Counted from the first letter of the stretch, positions 36,538-49,870 are shown. The stretch is 64,000 nt of DNA from Tetrahymena thermophila SB210 (GCF_000189635.1 NW_002476162.1:124001-188000); one strand, 5' to 3'. The notes: generated by a model from the letters alone, not told the origin. Program-made: numbers and translations.

Positions 36538-38068
36538 TTGCTTATAAATCTTTAATAATTTACAAATTAAAATATTACTATCCTTATTTCAAGTATCTAA
36601 ATATTAATAAATATTTACCACAAAAATAATCTTAATAGATAATAATAATAATTATATTGATACAAATTAAACAAATTTACATTCACTATTTTTTAATTGC
36701 CCTAATTCTTTGATTACTCAATACTCGAACAACTGAATAGTTAGAGAACGAATAATGGTGTTGATTGAATAAGAAAAAAGTTTTAAAATAGTGTACTAGT
36801 ATTTGAGGAACAAAGAGAGCAAAAAAAAAATATATTTTCCTTCATTTTTGAATAAAATTTTATCCATTTTTGAATTAAATTTTTTAACATTAGATCATTT
36901 AAAATATTTTATTTCAAGATATAATTAATTTTTATACAAAAAGTTTTAAAAAATAGTAAGATCTAAGTTAAACAGAATATTATTAAATATGAAATAAAGT
37001 AATTAAGTTAAAAAATTTTTAGAATTATTATGTTTTTAGATACATATTTTTTTATCAATTTAAGATTTTTTCATTTCTTATTTTACTACTCCTTGTTTAA
37101 TGATCTTTGATAAAATTTAAGTATATTAGTGGATATCATAAATAAGAGATTATACGTATACACCTATTACTGCTGCCTTAAAAATAGTAATTTATTTTTT
37201 ATTTGTAATTTTTAATATTTATAAAGTAACTCAATTAATAATTTAAAATACAATGGAAAAAAAAATAATGAATTCATGTAGAAATTATGGTTATTAAAGT
37301 AAAAATAGGTTTAAAAATGTAATTATTTCTTAAAAACATTAAGTTTGTATCAGAATTTTCCATCTATTATTCTCTAAATCGTTTTATAAATGATTTATCT
37401 TAATTGTTTGAAGTGATAAATATAAAATAGACTTCTACTTAAACATTTTTACAGCTTCTTTTAAATTTCATCAAATATAATTTATCGAAATAAATAAAGT
37501 TTTTTTCTTGTTATTATATCTTCTTTTGTAAAAATGATTTTAATTTTAATTAATTATTTTAAATTTGATGTAAATTAATAAATCTAATAGATTATAAAAT
37601 TGATTTTTATTTACTAATTATATTTATTTTTATTATAGTTTTTAGTTTAAGCTATCATAAATATTTTGATTAATTAGAATAATTTCATTATTTTTAAAAA
37701 TAAAATCTGATGATAATCATCTAAATCAATATGACTTTAATAATTTAATATATTGTAATTGAGTTAGAGATATAGAAGAATAAATATTACATATATGAAA
37801 CTTAATTTATCATAATTAACTGAAATTAAATATAAAATACTATAAGAAATATTTAAAATAGAAAAATATAGCAATAGAAAGAATTAAATTAAGATTGATA
37901 TTTAATTTAATTTAAAGCGTCTCTAAAAAGTAAATAAATAAATAAGTTATTTTTCTATATAAATTTTTTCTATAAGCAATAATATAAGGTAGAAGAATCT
38001 TTGATAATAAATTTTAAATAAATAAATATCAAATTGATTAAATAGATAATAAAAAATAAGATATTAAA
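36538..38068. promoter_or_regulatory. divergent intergenic region
   Basis: About 1.5 kb between two outward-facing genes; it should hold both promoters. Only AT-rich sequence was seen, apart from a slightly more complex stretch at 36700-36830 that has no recognisable element. Confidence 0.4.
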
Positions 38069-38836
38069 ATGTAAGTATTTACTGAAGATACAAACTAAAT
38101 AAATCAAGCATATTTGCTAGAAAATAATACAACTAAGTTACTTTTTTTTAGGATAATTTTTACTATTTTAAGCGCTTTGCCATGGTGGACTTAGTTCTAT
38201 GAATATAGTAAATTTGAAATATGGAGGGTATTAACTAATTGGGAGTTTCTAACATACTGGGGTGTGTGGAGTATTCATCTTTATTTTATTTTAGCTCTAG
38301 TTGATACCATTTACTATAGAAAATATGGCAAAGAGTATGAGAGTAAAATATGGAAATTAACTCACTTTCTCTTTCATTTTGGATTTAGTACCTCATTAGC
38401 TATCTCAATTATGTTCTGGGTTTCTTATTATCCAGATTTACCTGATAATTAAAAATATAATGTTTGGTTTATGTTTTGTCAGATTCTTCAGCATGTGTTG
38501 CTATTTTTGTGTATTGCTACAGAATTTATGTATAACAATATAAGATTTGCTTGGGTTCATTTAAAACTAGTTATGCTTGCTTTGGTGAGCTACATGATTG
38601 TGAATCTTATAGTAACTTTTGCTTACAAGCCAGTATATGACTCAATAGACTGGGTTTCAGTAATGTGCTATGTTTATATAGTTTGCGTCTTCGTTTTAGT
38701 TATTCTCTACTTTGCATTTGCTAAATATTTATATGAAAAATACAAATTGCCAAAAATTAATATATAAAATGCTAAAACAGATTCTCCAACTATTTTCCCA
38801 CAAGCAATTGAAAATTAAGTCTTAGAAAAAATTTGA
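38069..38836 (+). CDS. multi-pass membrane protein
   Basis: Encodes about six hydrophobic helices over 228-255 residues. Landmarks: RVLTNWEFLTYWGVWSIHLY, LTHFLFHFGFSTSLAISIMF, CQILQHVLLFLCIATEF, AWVHLKLVMLALVSYMIVNL and VYIVCVFVLVILYFAFAKYL; it ends at TGA 38834-38836. The T-N-W/T-Y-W start and a conserved His in a middle helix recall the rolling-stone and AIG1/FAR-17a families, but I cannot decide between them. The N-terminus is ambiguous. ATG at 38069 is followed directly by GTAAGT, so either the start codon is split by an 81-nt intron (38071-38151) or that stretch is translated; both keep frame. Confidence 0.8.
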
Positions 38837-39579
38837 GAAATTAAAAATACAATTAAAATAAATATTGAAGTTTACATTACATATATGAATGTATTTATTA
38901 TTTTTATAATCAAAAGTTATTTTATTCAATCAATAAAATATTAAATTCAGATAAAATTTATTATGGGGTTTTCAAAACATTTTTTTGAGATTAAAAAATT
39001 TTTATACAAATGTTATTTTTTTTATATGTAGGATCATCTTTTTGATCTGATTATTAGATTTGCTTTTTACAGCCATCGTTTATTTTAAGTAATAAAATAA
39101 ACTTTTATTAAAATTAATTAAAAAATAACTAATAATTTTATGAGAAATAAAAATAATTATTTTTAAACTTAGATTTGATTTATTGAATAATAACTCAAAT
39201 TCTAACATATTAAGTTTTTCTCTCTATTTATTATGATTAATTAAATGCTAGGATCATGTTCATCTTTACATATTTTAAAAAGAAAAACTGTAATTATTTC
39301 ATAATCAGTTTTTAGTAATTAGTAATTATTTAATTAAAAATTTTTCTAGTATTCAAAAGTAAAAGTAGATCTCTAATTTGAAATTTAGTTAAAAATAAAT
39401 AATTACAAGCAGGAATTTTAAATAAAATTTTGAATCCTCTACTTCACTTAATTTACCAATTGTTTATTCGTTTAGATTATTTAATTTTTACAAAAATAAA
39501 TATTTTCACAAAATTATTTTAAAAATTGATTGATAATTTTATTAGCATGTTTATTGATTTTATTAATTTAATTACAATT
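38837..39579. other. convergent 3' intergenic region
   Basis: AT-rich stretch between two convergent gene ends. Nothing recognised. Confidence 0.5.
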
Positions 39580-41006
39580 TCAAGCAAAACTATACTTCAT
39601 ACTATTTTCTTTAATATGTATTTAATTATTTTAATTGAAGTTATTTGAAGTATTTCTTAAAGTTCCTCTAATACCCTTTACATTTTTATGCTTAGTTCTA
39701 AAAATGTTACATTCATTCATTACTTATATTGCATCAGATGTAACTTAATCATCAACTTGTTTAAATAAAAAAATTAATATAAAAAATTACAATTCTAATA
39801 CTTTTTTTAGTATAAAATTTATTAAAAATAATAAATTTATAATATGAAGAATTATAAATTCAATTTTTTAACATTTTTTTGAATATGATTTATTATTTGA
39901 AATTTTTAAAATATTACAAATTTGATTTGTTTCAATCAGGTTTCCAACTAAATTTTCATCATAAACTTCTTTTAATTCACTTTTTAGTAAAGGTTGCTTG
40001 ATTGCTAGTTCAGTCAGAGCTTTAAAGTGTGTTTTTTAGTGCAAGATTGGTAATATATTTTATCCTTTAATGTGACTGTTATTATGGTGATGAATCTTCT
40101 ACATTTAATTTTAATATGTATTTTTTTCTGGGGTGCTAATGTTTAATGTGTTTTTATTTGATTAATAGTTTAAATTATTTATGTTTATGTTATTTGTTAA
40201 CTGATTGTTTTCGTGTTTTTAGTTATTCAAATAATCATTTATTTAAATAGAGCTAGACCTTTTTGACTTTACAATCTAATTTATATTTTAATTTTATTTT
40301 AAGTAGTTTAGATCATTCTTTTAACTTAAAGTATTTGTTAAGTCTTTCTTTTTAATAACATTTAAGTCTTCAACTGACATATCATTACTTGTTAAGCTTT
40401 TTGAATTAGAATCATATGGAAGGCTTTTGTTTCTATTTTTTCCAGAGTTTGTCTAAAACCTATTGTTACCATTAGCATACATTTCAGAAACAAAATTGTT
40501 TTAAAAGCTTTTATGCTCTTTGATAATAGAAGAGTTATTTAAGATTTACTAATGCTAATTAGTTTGTTTATTTATCTAATTCTACATTAATATCAAATTA
40601 TCTTTATTGTCTTACTGATCTTGTTCCAGGTTTTATGAGCTATTATTTTATGATATAAATATGTCATTTTTTGTTGTGCTAGGTCTTATTCTTATTTTTC
40701 CTATTTAATCCCTCAAGCTAACCTTTTTATTACTTATAAATCAAAGTTAAATTGAGCTAAAATACTTCTAGTTTACTATGAAGTAGGTGCAGTTTGAGGG
40801 ACATAAGGATGGTCACTCCTTAAACCACCAATACCTTACTCAAATAACTAATCAACTACTCGCTCATTTTTAAATGAAGCTTTAAACTTCATATCACCAT
40901 AAAGTTCCTTGTTCTTTTCTCTTGAGCGAAATTGATAAGGTTTAAATGGAATGAAAGGATTTGTTTGATTTAGCGATTTATTACTTTCATACATATCAAG
41001 AGACAT
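39580..41006 (-). CDS. hypothetical Asn/Ser/Lys-rich protein, apparent frameshift
   Basis: Starts MSLDMYESNKSLNQTNPFIP at 41006. A compact conserved-looking start (PFKPYQFRSREKNKELYGDM, LFEQGIGGLRSDHPYVP) is followed by a long Asn/Ser/Lys-rich part. The C-terminus is more ordered (KALTELAIKQPLLKSELKEV, VDDQVTSDAIQVMNECNIFR), ending at TGA 39580-39582. An intron lies at about 39770-39910. The frame changes by one base near the T5 run at 40724-40728: with one extra base the two long frames join without any intron. No canonical intron there keeps frame. No family recognised. Confidence 0.65.
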
Positions 41007-42404
41007 GTTTTGCTATTTATATTAAAATATATACTTTCAACTCAAAGATATCTATCAATAAGTAAATGTTATTCTAAAAGCTGAAATAAAAGTTTTATAA
41101 CTATGTAAAAATAAAAAGAAAATTATCCTATTACACTTTGCTTATGACTCACATAATTTGGGGATTATGCACGGCTTGGGTAATCTTTTAGTTTCATTAT
41201 TTTTGGTCCTATTATCTTTGACTCGTCCTCAGGTCTAAACTTATTGACCAAGTTCAATTTCATATCAACAATATCATCATATATCTTAATTGGCTTTTAC
41301 TTCATCTATTTGTTTAAAAACACAATTAATTTCTATATTTTGTAATAATGCAAAGTTTATAGCAATTACTTCTGAGAGAAATTAGTTGAGTCTTTTTTTG
41401 TAGTTCTCAACCATTTAATCCTTTTAAACTAATATCATTAAATAAACTAAATAATCTAAGAAAATAAAGTAGAATACTCTATCTTTTTTCCTTCCATTTC
41501 TACTCGTTTACTCTCTTTTTTTCATATTAAATCTGTTCTTTGAGTTCATTCTCAAACTAGTAAATGTTAAACATTCTATCTTGTATTTAATTGGTATTTA
41601 AAAATATTCAAAAGTATGTCGCCTTAGTATCTATCTATCACCTTTAAAGATTATCAACTACTAATTAATGATATCTAAATATAACTATATATTTAATTAA
41701 CTAATTTTATTATTATTTATTTATTCAATCACTTATCCAATCATCAATCTAATTAATTATTAACAAATCATTTAAAATTAATTAATACTTTTGTTTAAAG
41801 TAATTTATTTGTATTTGTTTACAAGTAATTTCTTTTCTTTTAAAACCACTCATTCTTCTCTATTATTTTTTGTAAAATTAAACGAATTTATTTATTATAT
41901 TTGCATTCATTCAAATTAATCAGTCAAGCAACAATATTTATCAGATTAAAATATATTTTATTTTTAAATTAATTTTGTAAAAACTAGATTTATTTTTTAT
42001 TTGATTCATAATCTATGTAATAATTTGATTAAATTTAGAAATTAAATAAAATTAATTTAATCATAATGAATGTAGAAAATTGTAAGTAGAATCAAACTAA
42101 ATCTTCAAAGCAACAGCACATTTAAAATATATTGAAATTTTTCACTACATTAATTTTAACAAATCCATTAAAATTTCCATTCATTTAATTTTTTAAGAAT
42201 TATTTGTTTATCCTACTTATTTTTTTTCGATAGCACTTTGATTCTGTTTGAATTGATAAGGTTTTTTATATAATATAATTCCTTTATTGATAATATAAAT
42301 TAAGAACATAAATTGAATATCCAAGGCTAACTACAACATAAAATTTAAAATAAAATTGCATATAAAATAATAGAAAAGCAGGATTCATCTGGTAGGCTAG
42401 CTAA
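41007..42404. promoter_or_regulatory. divergent intergenic region
   Basis: About 1.4 kb between divergent genes, presumably with both promoters. No motif assigned. A few short pyrimidine-rich segments (41480-41640) differ from the general AT background but show no coding or RNA structure. Confidence 0.4.
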
Positions 42405-44491
42405 TATGGGCGGTTATTCTTTTGGGGCAAATGGTAATTTATATGCATTTATATTTGAAAAGAAAATATTAATTATTGATTTCAATTATTAGAAGCAGAT
42501 GCTAAGGTAAAGAGTAAATCAGCTGTCTCGCTAAAGGGGAAAAATAAATCAAAAGAGTAAGAAAAAAATGAGGAAGATGAAGAAGATTAACAAATTGAAA
42601 AAGGCAACAATAACTAAACTAAAAGACAATAAAATAATATAAATACTAAAATTTCAGGAAACTTAAGTGAATTAATTGATGCTGCATAGGCAATCACTTA
42701 ACAGGATAAATAATTTATGTCTTTTACTCAAGTTAACGAAATTGACATTAATGAATTCTAACAAGAAAATTTAATATTTTAAGACAATCAATAAGGGGAT
42801 TTTAATCATGATTTATATCACTATTGCATTCAAGATAAGCTTAAACAAAAAGAGTATGAATATTTCTAAAAATTATCATTAGATTTTTATACCTAATAGA
42901 GAATACCACAAAATGAGTAAATATTTGTTTGTTAACTTTAAATATTCAAAATAACTTAGTCTAATTGATGAATTATTAATTCAGATATAACGATTTGAAG
43001 TAAATGCTATAAAGATAAAAGGAAATTTTAGAAAAACAACCTAGTGTTAATGTAAATAGCTTGTTGAATTTTGAAAAGAAACTGAACTAGCTAGAGAGGC
43101 TTTGGGAAGAAATAAAAGTAGAGCTTAAAAACAGTTAAAGTAAATAGTAGAAATAAGAATAGCTATCCTAAAATAATAAAAGTTTTAACAAAATGGGTGT
43201 ACAATAATTAAGAAGTATAGAAGGAGCAGAAAATTTTAATTTCAAATACACAAATTTGAATGAATAAGAATAAAGTTACATAGATCATAGTGATGATAAC
43301 TGCTACGAAAAAGAGAACAACAAATATAATGAAAATAATAATATTAAATATCTAAAACAAAGTTAAAGCGGCAATTCAAAAAATAATTAAAAAATAGTAT
43401 ATCAGTTCATAAAACCCAATAAAAAAGCAGGAGGAGTAAAAACAGAGCACTCACCTCAAAATTTCAGAGAAAGTCCTTACTCGGCTAATCACAATAATAA
43501 TATAAATTGTAATTTATTCAAAAAAATAGCATATAATTAATATTCATATTTAAATAGAAAATGGAAATAATTTGAATAACAGATAACCTAATATTTAATC
43601 TACATCTCACTCTCCAAAAAGTAGAAGCAATCCACAAAAACCTGTGAATCATAATGGTCAGTTTAATTAGATTATAAATTTAATGTATATTTTATGGAAA
43701 TATTTTTTAAACAGGAGTATAAATATAAAGAATGTACGCTCCATTTAACATAAGTAAAAGTAACTAATAGATTAATGGGTATTAAAAAAATTAAAATGAC
43801 CCAGCATAATATCCAAGAATAAAATCAACAGCTACAAGAGATTATTCTCCTTCGAGGCCAATAAATAATAGCAGCATAAAGGCTGTAAAAATAAGTGAAA
43901 ATTCGGCTAATATAGGAAATATGTCTAAGGAATAAAGAGGAGGATAAAGTACTGCATAAACTTAAGATAGCTTGAATTATGGAAGTGAAATAGGAAACAA
44001 AAAACTAATTTAGGGCCAAAGATATCAAGACTCAGAAAATTTATTATACACTTAAAAAGTAAAAATAATATAACGAGAAGTCAACACAAATAACACACTT
44101 AATAGATCAGCAAGTCCAAATAATGGTAGAATGATTGCAAAAGATCATCAAATACAAAGGACGAACTTCCTTGTAGCTAAAACATCCTCTTCAAGCAATA
44201 ACGTGAATAATAAAAGCAAACTATAAAATAATTCATCTCCAATAAAAAAAGAATCAAATTAATTTTTTAGAATAACATCTTCAAAAAAACAGTCTAATGA
44301 ATAAGTTTAAAAATCTCCTTAATAAGGTATTTTTATTTTAAATTTTTATTATTTTAAATCAATATTTTTAAATAAAAGAAGCGAATAATAAGCCAATAAA
44401 GATTGCTTAGAATATATAAAGCACAAAAAAGAGACCTAATTCCCCTCATAATAACCACCGATTTAAAAAATTAGAATAATAAAATAATTGA
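42405..44491 (+). CDS. hypothetical low-complexity protein
   Basis: At least six exons. Exon 1 is tiny (MGGYSFGAN), with the donor at 42433. It joins in phase to EADAKVKSKSAVSLKGKNKS. The next junction (NE|Y) skips 42922-42985 or so. Clear introns also lie near 43510-43557 and 44325-44379. The protein is rich in Asn, Gln, Ser and Lys, with an early acidic block (KNEEDEEDQQIEKG), a segment HYCIQDKLKQKEYEYFQKLS and a predicted coiled coil (NFEKKLNQLERLWEEIKVEL). Many SP motifs occur in the C-terminal half (TEHSPQNFRESPYSANH, RDYSPSRPINNSS). The stop is TGA 44489-44491. It is probably a disordered phosphoprotein; no family recognised. Confidence 0.75.
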
Positions 44492-45347
44492 GCTTTTTAG
44501 CAAGCAAGCATTTAAAAAACAAAAATCATTTTAATTATAAAATCCTTTAATTTTATTAAGCTATTAAGAATATTTGAGTATAAAATATTAAATTTTGTTA
44601 ATTTCTATAAAAAAATTATTTTATTTTGTTATATTAAATAATAAAATTATCATTAAAAATGTAATTACTACATTTATTTATTTTTTCTGTCTCTTCAATT
44701 TGAAAGTAAATCTGTATTTTTATATATAAAAGCTTCATAAAAATACAGAAAGATGCAAAATATCTTTACAAAATACAAATTTATATTTTAATTATCTTTT
44801 TCTTAAAATATAAAAGAATTGGCATACTTATACTTTATATTATATTCTTGAATGAAAGATGTAAAAATATTATAAATGTTTGTACATTTTAATAAAATTA
44901 AAGAATTTTTAATTAAATAATCACAATGATACTCTTACTTACTAAAAAATAAGATTAAAATTTAACAAAATTTTTCTAAATTACAGAAAAATAAGATCTC
45001 AAATAGTAAAAATAGATATTCAAGAATAAAAATCATAAAATATTAACAATAAAAAGACAAAAACAATAAAAATAATACTTATTTATAAATACTACTACCA
45101 TAATGGATTTTTTACTAACCCTCAAGTAGAGATGGGTATAAATATTCAAGTATTCAAATATTTAAACAAAAAAAATAATATTTATAAAATAATATAATAG
45201 TAGAGTGTGTTATTCAATTTATCTATTATATATCTTATATAAGTAAATCAATTAAGACTATGGTTAAAAATTAACTTAATTAATTAATTAACTAATTTTG
45301 TCTAATTAAATTTAAAATAAAATGTGATAAAAATGCAAATTGTGTGA
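44492..45347. other. convergent 3' intergenic region
   Basis: AT-rich DNA with several TATATA-type runs. No gene, RNA or larger repeat seen. Confidence 0.5.
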
Positions 45348-46205
45348 TCATGCCTAACTCTTTTCAGAATATGTTTAATAAGCCTTTAATGCAAGTTCTT
45401 TATCTACCATAGGGAAGTATTTTGTCAAACATTCAGCAAATTAGTCTATATTTTAAATAACTTCCTTTGGTTCTAATTATTTTTTTTCAACATTTTCTAC
45501 TAAGAGATCATTATTTTTGAGGCAAATGGAACCAGATGAAGGGAATCTAATCATCCACAGGACACTGTGAAATGGAGATTTAGCAGTCCCAGTGTAAACA
45601 TCACCTTAGTGATCAAGCAAGTCTTCATAATCTTAATAAACATTAAAAGTATAACTGTTGAAAAAGTTGTTGACAGGATCAATTCTATTCAACACTTGCT
45701 TAGTATCATCCTCCCATTCATAATAATACTAACCAAAAGAATTTTGAAACATTTCAGTTTTTTTGTCAAAATCAACCTTGAGTGGTACATTTTTGAATCC
45801 TAGACCTACATCAACTAAATATCTATCACCCTCTTATAGTAAGTTTTTAACTAATATTGCAACATGATTTTCAGGTATTTTCAAGCAAGATGATTATATT
45901 ATCTATGCATCATAGCCAAGATTTTATAGAAGACCACAGAAAACAGGATTCAATATTAAGCAAAACCCTCCACTTCCAGACAAAACGAGCTGTTTGATTT
46001 CTTCATAAGTTAACTATCTTCTGTCTTGGAATGGAGTTGCTAGAAGAAATACATTTTAAAATGGAATAAGATCTTAAGCTTTCTACATGGCCAACTCTAA
46101 GTACTATAATCTACATTGTCCCTCAACGTATCTCTCTAATTTTAAATTCTTTAAAAATTGATCTGCTTCAAGATCAGATAACTTAAGCTATGTGTTTTTT
46201 TTCAT
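45348..46205 (-). CDS. arylamine N-acetyltransferase
   Basis: A single exon of 285 residues, the family's usual length. NATs move acetyl from acetyl-CoA to arylamines and hydrazines in the cytosol. The catalytic triad is visible: Cys in SGSGGFCLILNPVFCGLLQN, His in PENHVAILVKN, and Asp in YLVDVGLGFKNVPLKV. An N-terminal helical part (LKLSDLEADQFLKNLKLERY) and the typical PF..R..QLTYEEIKQLV segment precede the Cys. The usual GG-R-GGFC has become SGSGGFC, so the Arg before it is lost. The stop is TGA 45348-45350. Start choice: the first ATG after upstream stops. Confidence 0.9.
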
Positions 46206-47742
46206 TTTTTGATTATTAGATATTTTGTTTATTTTAAATTAATTATTTTTAATGATATTTTTTTCTCAATTTAAAGATAAAATTATCATCCTTAAAGTAA
46301 AATAAAATCCTGAAATTTAATACTTGAATCTTTCTTAAATTAAGTGGTAATAAAAGCAACCTTACTTGTTTTTGTTGTTTAATAATAATGTATGTAAGAT
46401 TTTGTTATTTAATTCATAAATTTATAAAAGTCAAAAAATATGTTTTGAATCTGCTTTAGCAAAATATAAAAGAAATTAGTCTACCTCTATCAAATCTATC
46501 TACTAAAAAATATTTTTTGTTTGATGTTGAATTAAATATACTTTTTTTTATATTTTTGCTTCTTTTATCACTAACAGAGACAGAGGTAATTTTTCTTCTT
46601 CTTTTTATTAAAATACCATAGAAATTAAAGGATAAGTGGGGAGAATTAACATATAAACATGAATTAATTAATATTATCTGATTGTCAAATCTTTAGAAAT
46701 TTTCAAATAATTTATTATTATGTTTTGTAGGAATTGTATCTTCGCAATGATTTAATGATTTGGAGTAAATTCAAGTATTAAAAAAACTGTAAAAATAGAT
46801 TTTCTCAATCAAGATTTTCATCTAAATTTATATATTTTTTGATATATTTTATCTAATTCCGTGATATTTTTTTTATTTCTCAAACTTCTGCACACTAAAT
46901 AACTCTCAGCTGCATTTTTAGCTTAATTTTAAAAAGTACTTTTCTAAAATAACTTACGATAAACTATTATTTCTTTAGTGTTTATCCCCTATATTTATTT
47001 TCAAAAGTATATGTAAAATATTCATCTAATTTTCTGATCAAATAGTTTAATTTATACAAATTGAATAATTTAATTTAGATCACATCGAACTAAAATTGAC
47101 TGATAAATAAACAGTTAAAGATGAAATTAAATTTTTGTAAACCAGTTTATCAATAAGAATCAAATATTAATCAATATTTTTTGTTTTAAAAATAATTTCT
47201 TTCCATAGATAGAAAATTTATCAATAATATAGTTTTTATCAGTTTATCTTCTGTTTTATTAAAATAAATTTTAAAAGAAAAATGGTTTATTTATCCTATT
47301 TAATTATTGAAATTAGCTAAATAATATTAAATTTTAATGAACTGTAAATATTTCAAAAGATTTTTAATCAAGTAAAGAATAAATATTATAAAATAATCAT
47401 ATTTATATCAAAAAACTTTATAAAAAATAACAAGTGTTCAATTTAAAATAACTACTCTTGGAATATTTTTCAATCAAATATTTTTCTTCATTGATTGATT
47501 TTTATAAAAACACGTTTTAAATTTAATTTATCATATTAGGTTAAAAGCTAAATTCATAATTAATAATATAATAGCAAATATTCTCTTTTATTTATATATT
47601 ATATATCTTTGAAATTAAATATTTCAGCCAGCAATTAATATTAATTTACTATTATAATTATTTATTAAGTAGATGCTTATTTATAAACATAAATTTAGTA
47701 ATTAATCAAATTTGTATTTGTTTCTATTAAAAAGATAAAAAA
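46206..47742. other. intergenic region with exon-like minus-strand fragments
   Basis: About 1.5 kb upstream of the NAT gene and of the next plus-strand gene. It contains the coding-like fragments listed at 46880-47110. A pyrimidine-rich block (46590-46605) and otherwise AT-rich sequence were seen. Confidence 0.4.
46880..47110 (-). pseudogene. exon-like fragments, possibly an LRR-type gene remnant
   Basis: A minus frame from about 47110 reads IQIKLFNLYKLNYLIRKLDE, then YFTYTFENKYRGQTLKKQQF. A canonical 36-nt intron (GTAAG..TTAAG, about 46929-46964) leads to a short exon ending at TGA 46880-46882. A second frame across the same intron is also open. More short open stretches lie further upstream (47180-47290). 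No start was found. It may be a decayed member of the short-exon LRR-like family seen twice elsewhere in the window. Confidence 0.3.
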
Positions 47743-48724
47743 ATGAGTGAATATGGTTGGTTAGCAGAAAGTACTATTATTCCTAAGAAGCCAGGTAAAA
47801 AAATAGAAGTCGACGATTCGTCTGTAAACTATTTTAGTTGAAAATTCAAATATATATATAATCTATTATCATACAAACAAATATAGTTAGTATCTTTATA
47901 GGTAGCTTTGATGCAAAAAAAAGATGAAGCATCAAATGGAACAAAAGCAACAAAAAAGTTAAGTAAATAGCAAGAATTATTTATGAAAAAAAATAAAGGA
48001 GTAGAGGAAAGGATGAAGAAAGATATAGTTTAAGAAATATCAGAAAAAACTTCGCAAAATATGTTAGCAAAGAAAGAAAAAATTTACGAAAACTTATGTA
48101 TTTATGATTGATCTCTTAGCTATTATGAAGTTTTTACTTTTAGAAAAAGGAGGAAAGAACATTACAAAATTACTTGTTGATTTTGAATAGAAAAAGATAG
48201 ACAATATGAATGAAGATGAAAAGAAGAACTTTGAAAAAGAAAGATAGCTATTCTACGAAGAAAAAAAGAAAGAGTTATAACAAAGGGAAGAAGAAATTTA
48301 ATAAAAAAAATTCAATATTAGCCAATATTCTATGAACAAGCAATTTGTTTAAGAAGAAATAGAAAGGCATGAATGGGAAAAAGAAATGTTACAGGTAAAT
48401 ACATTTTTTTATTTAATTCTTCTAAATTTAAAAAATAAAAGGAATTAGAAGATGGAGTAACAGAAGAGATGAAAGAACTCGGTAAAAAGAATCTTATTCA
48501 GTAAAGATACGATAGGCATGCAACAGTTGATGAAAAGAAGTAAACATACTTTATTCCTACTATTAAAATTGAATTAATTAATATCTATCAATTTTATAAG
48601 ATAGTTAGAGCAAGTATTAAAAGAGGAAAGTAAAGAGCAATAACTATTAAGTGAAATAAAGAAAAAAAGGAATTTAGCTTAAGAATAAAGAAAAAACAAA
48701 TTATAATAGTTAAATTTAGAATGA
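47743..48724 (+). CDS. hypothetical charged coiled-coil protein
   Basis: Starts MSEYGWLAESTIIPKKPGKK at 47743. Four or five exons with AT-rich introns (47831-47900, about 48100-48145, 48394-48440 and about 48541-48604). Later parts are almost pure charged helix: KKNFEKERQLFYEEKKKELQ, FVQEEIERHEWEKEMLQ, EEMKELGKKNLIQQRYDRHA and QRKNKLQQLNLE, ending at TGA 48722-48724. The YGWLAES..PKKP start looks conserved, as if belonging to a small eukaryotic coiled-coil family, but I cannot name it. About 220-230 residues. Confidence 0.75.
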
Positions 48725-49870
48725 ATTTAATTTTAAGAAATTATTTTATATTATTAATTGTTCTTATTTTATATAAAAGCTAATTTTATTTCAAGCTTTT
48801 TTTAATGGCAATTACTATTTACTTTTAAAAAGCCATAAAATTAATTAATATTCTAATGTAAGTTATATTATTTAATAAATTAAACTTATTCATAGTATAT
48901 TGTTTACAAAATTTTCAAAAAAAATTAATATTTTAACCTTTAATAATTTTTTAGACAATAAACTCAAAATTCATTAATTAAAGTTGTCATTAAGAGACAA
49001 TCAATTAAAATATTTTTCATTGCAATGAAGAAATATATAATTTTGAAGAAAAAAATGAAGATATAAAAAAGTCTGAAATAATTTGTAAATGGAGTAAATG
49101 AAATAAATTTTGAAATTTATATTATGCTATGTATCAAAGCATATATTTAAATTAAAATAGATAAATTTTCATCATTTTATAAAAATTTCCAAAAAATAAA
49201 ATTTAACAAAAATAATAAACCAAAGTTAAGTTCTATTGTCATTTTTATTTTTTTTTTAAAGAAATTTTACAAAAATTTAGATATTTATGAATTAAATTTG
49301 ATATTATTTTATGTCAATTACGAAATAATAAATAGATAAAATAGAGTATTTAAAAGTTATTTATTTTTTATGCCTCTCAATAAAAACTTAATTGATAAGC
49401 TCCTTTCATCTAATTAGTATTTATAGTTTTTTGATAAAATGTGTTCTTTTATTTAATTTTATAAACCCTTTACATTGTTTAAAAATTTAGTAATATACAT
49501 TTTATATATTAAATAAGTATTGATTGCTTATTTTATGAATTTATTTTAATATTATGTTTTGCCCTCAATTGTATTAACTTAATTAGAATTTATGAATTAT
49601 TAAGTTATATTTGAAAGTTAACTAATATTGATATATTAATGATAAACATTAATAGATATAAACTTAATATTATTATTTATTAATTAAGAATTTATAATTT
49701 TTAATAAAATATTTATTATTTTATACAATAAAATTAATAAAATTATATATATATATTAATCTAACGGAAAAATTAATTTTTTATTGGTTTTTTTGTGATT
49801 TATGTATTTTTAGAAATCTAATTACTTTTTATCAAAATGATAAATTTGGTTAGCGATAAATAGAATGGTT
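48725..49870. other. convergent intergenic region, unusually open plus frame
   Basis: The frame of the preceding gene stays open for 306 codons after its TGA, up to TGA 49640-49642. The codons are extremely AT-rich, and an antisense frame is also open for about 175 codons, so this is probably a consequence of rare G. No other feature seen. Confidence 0.4.
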
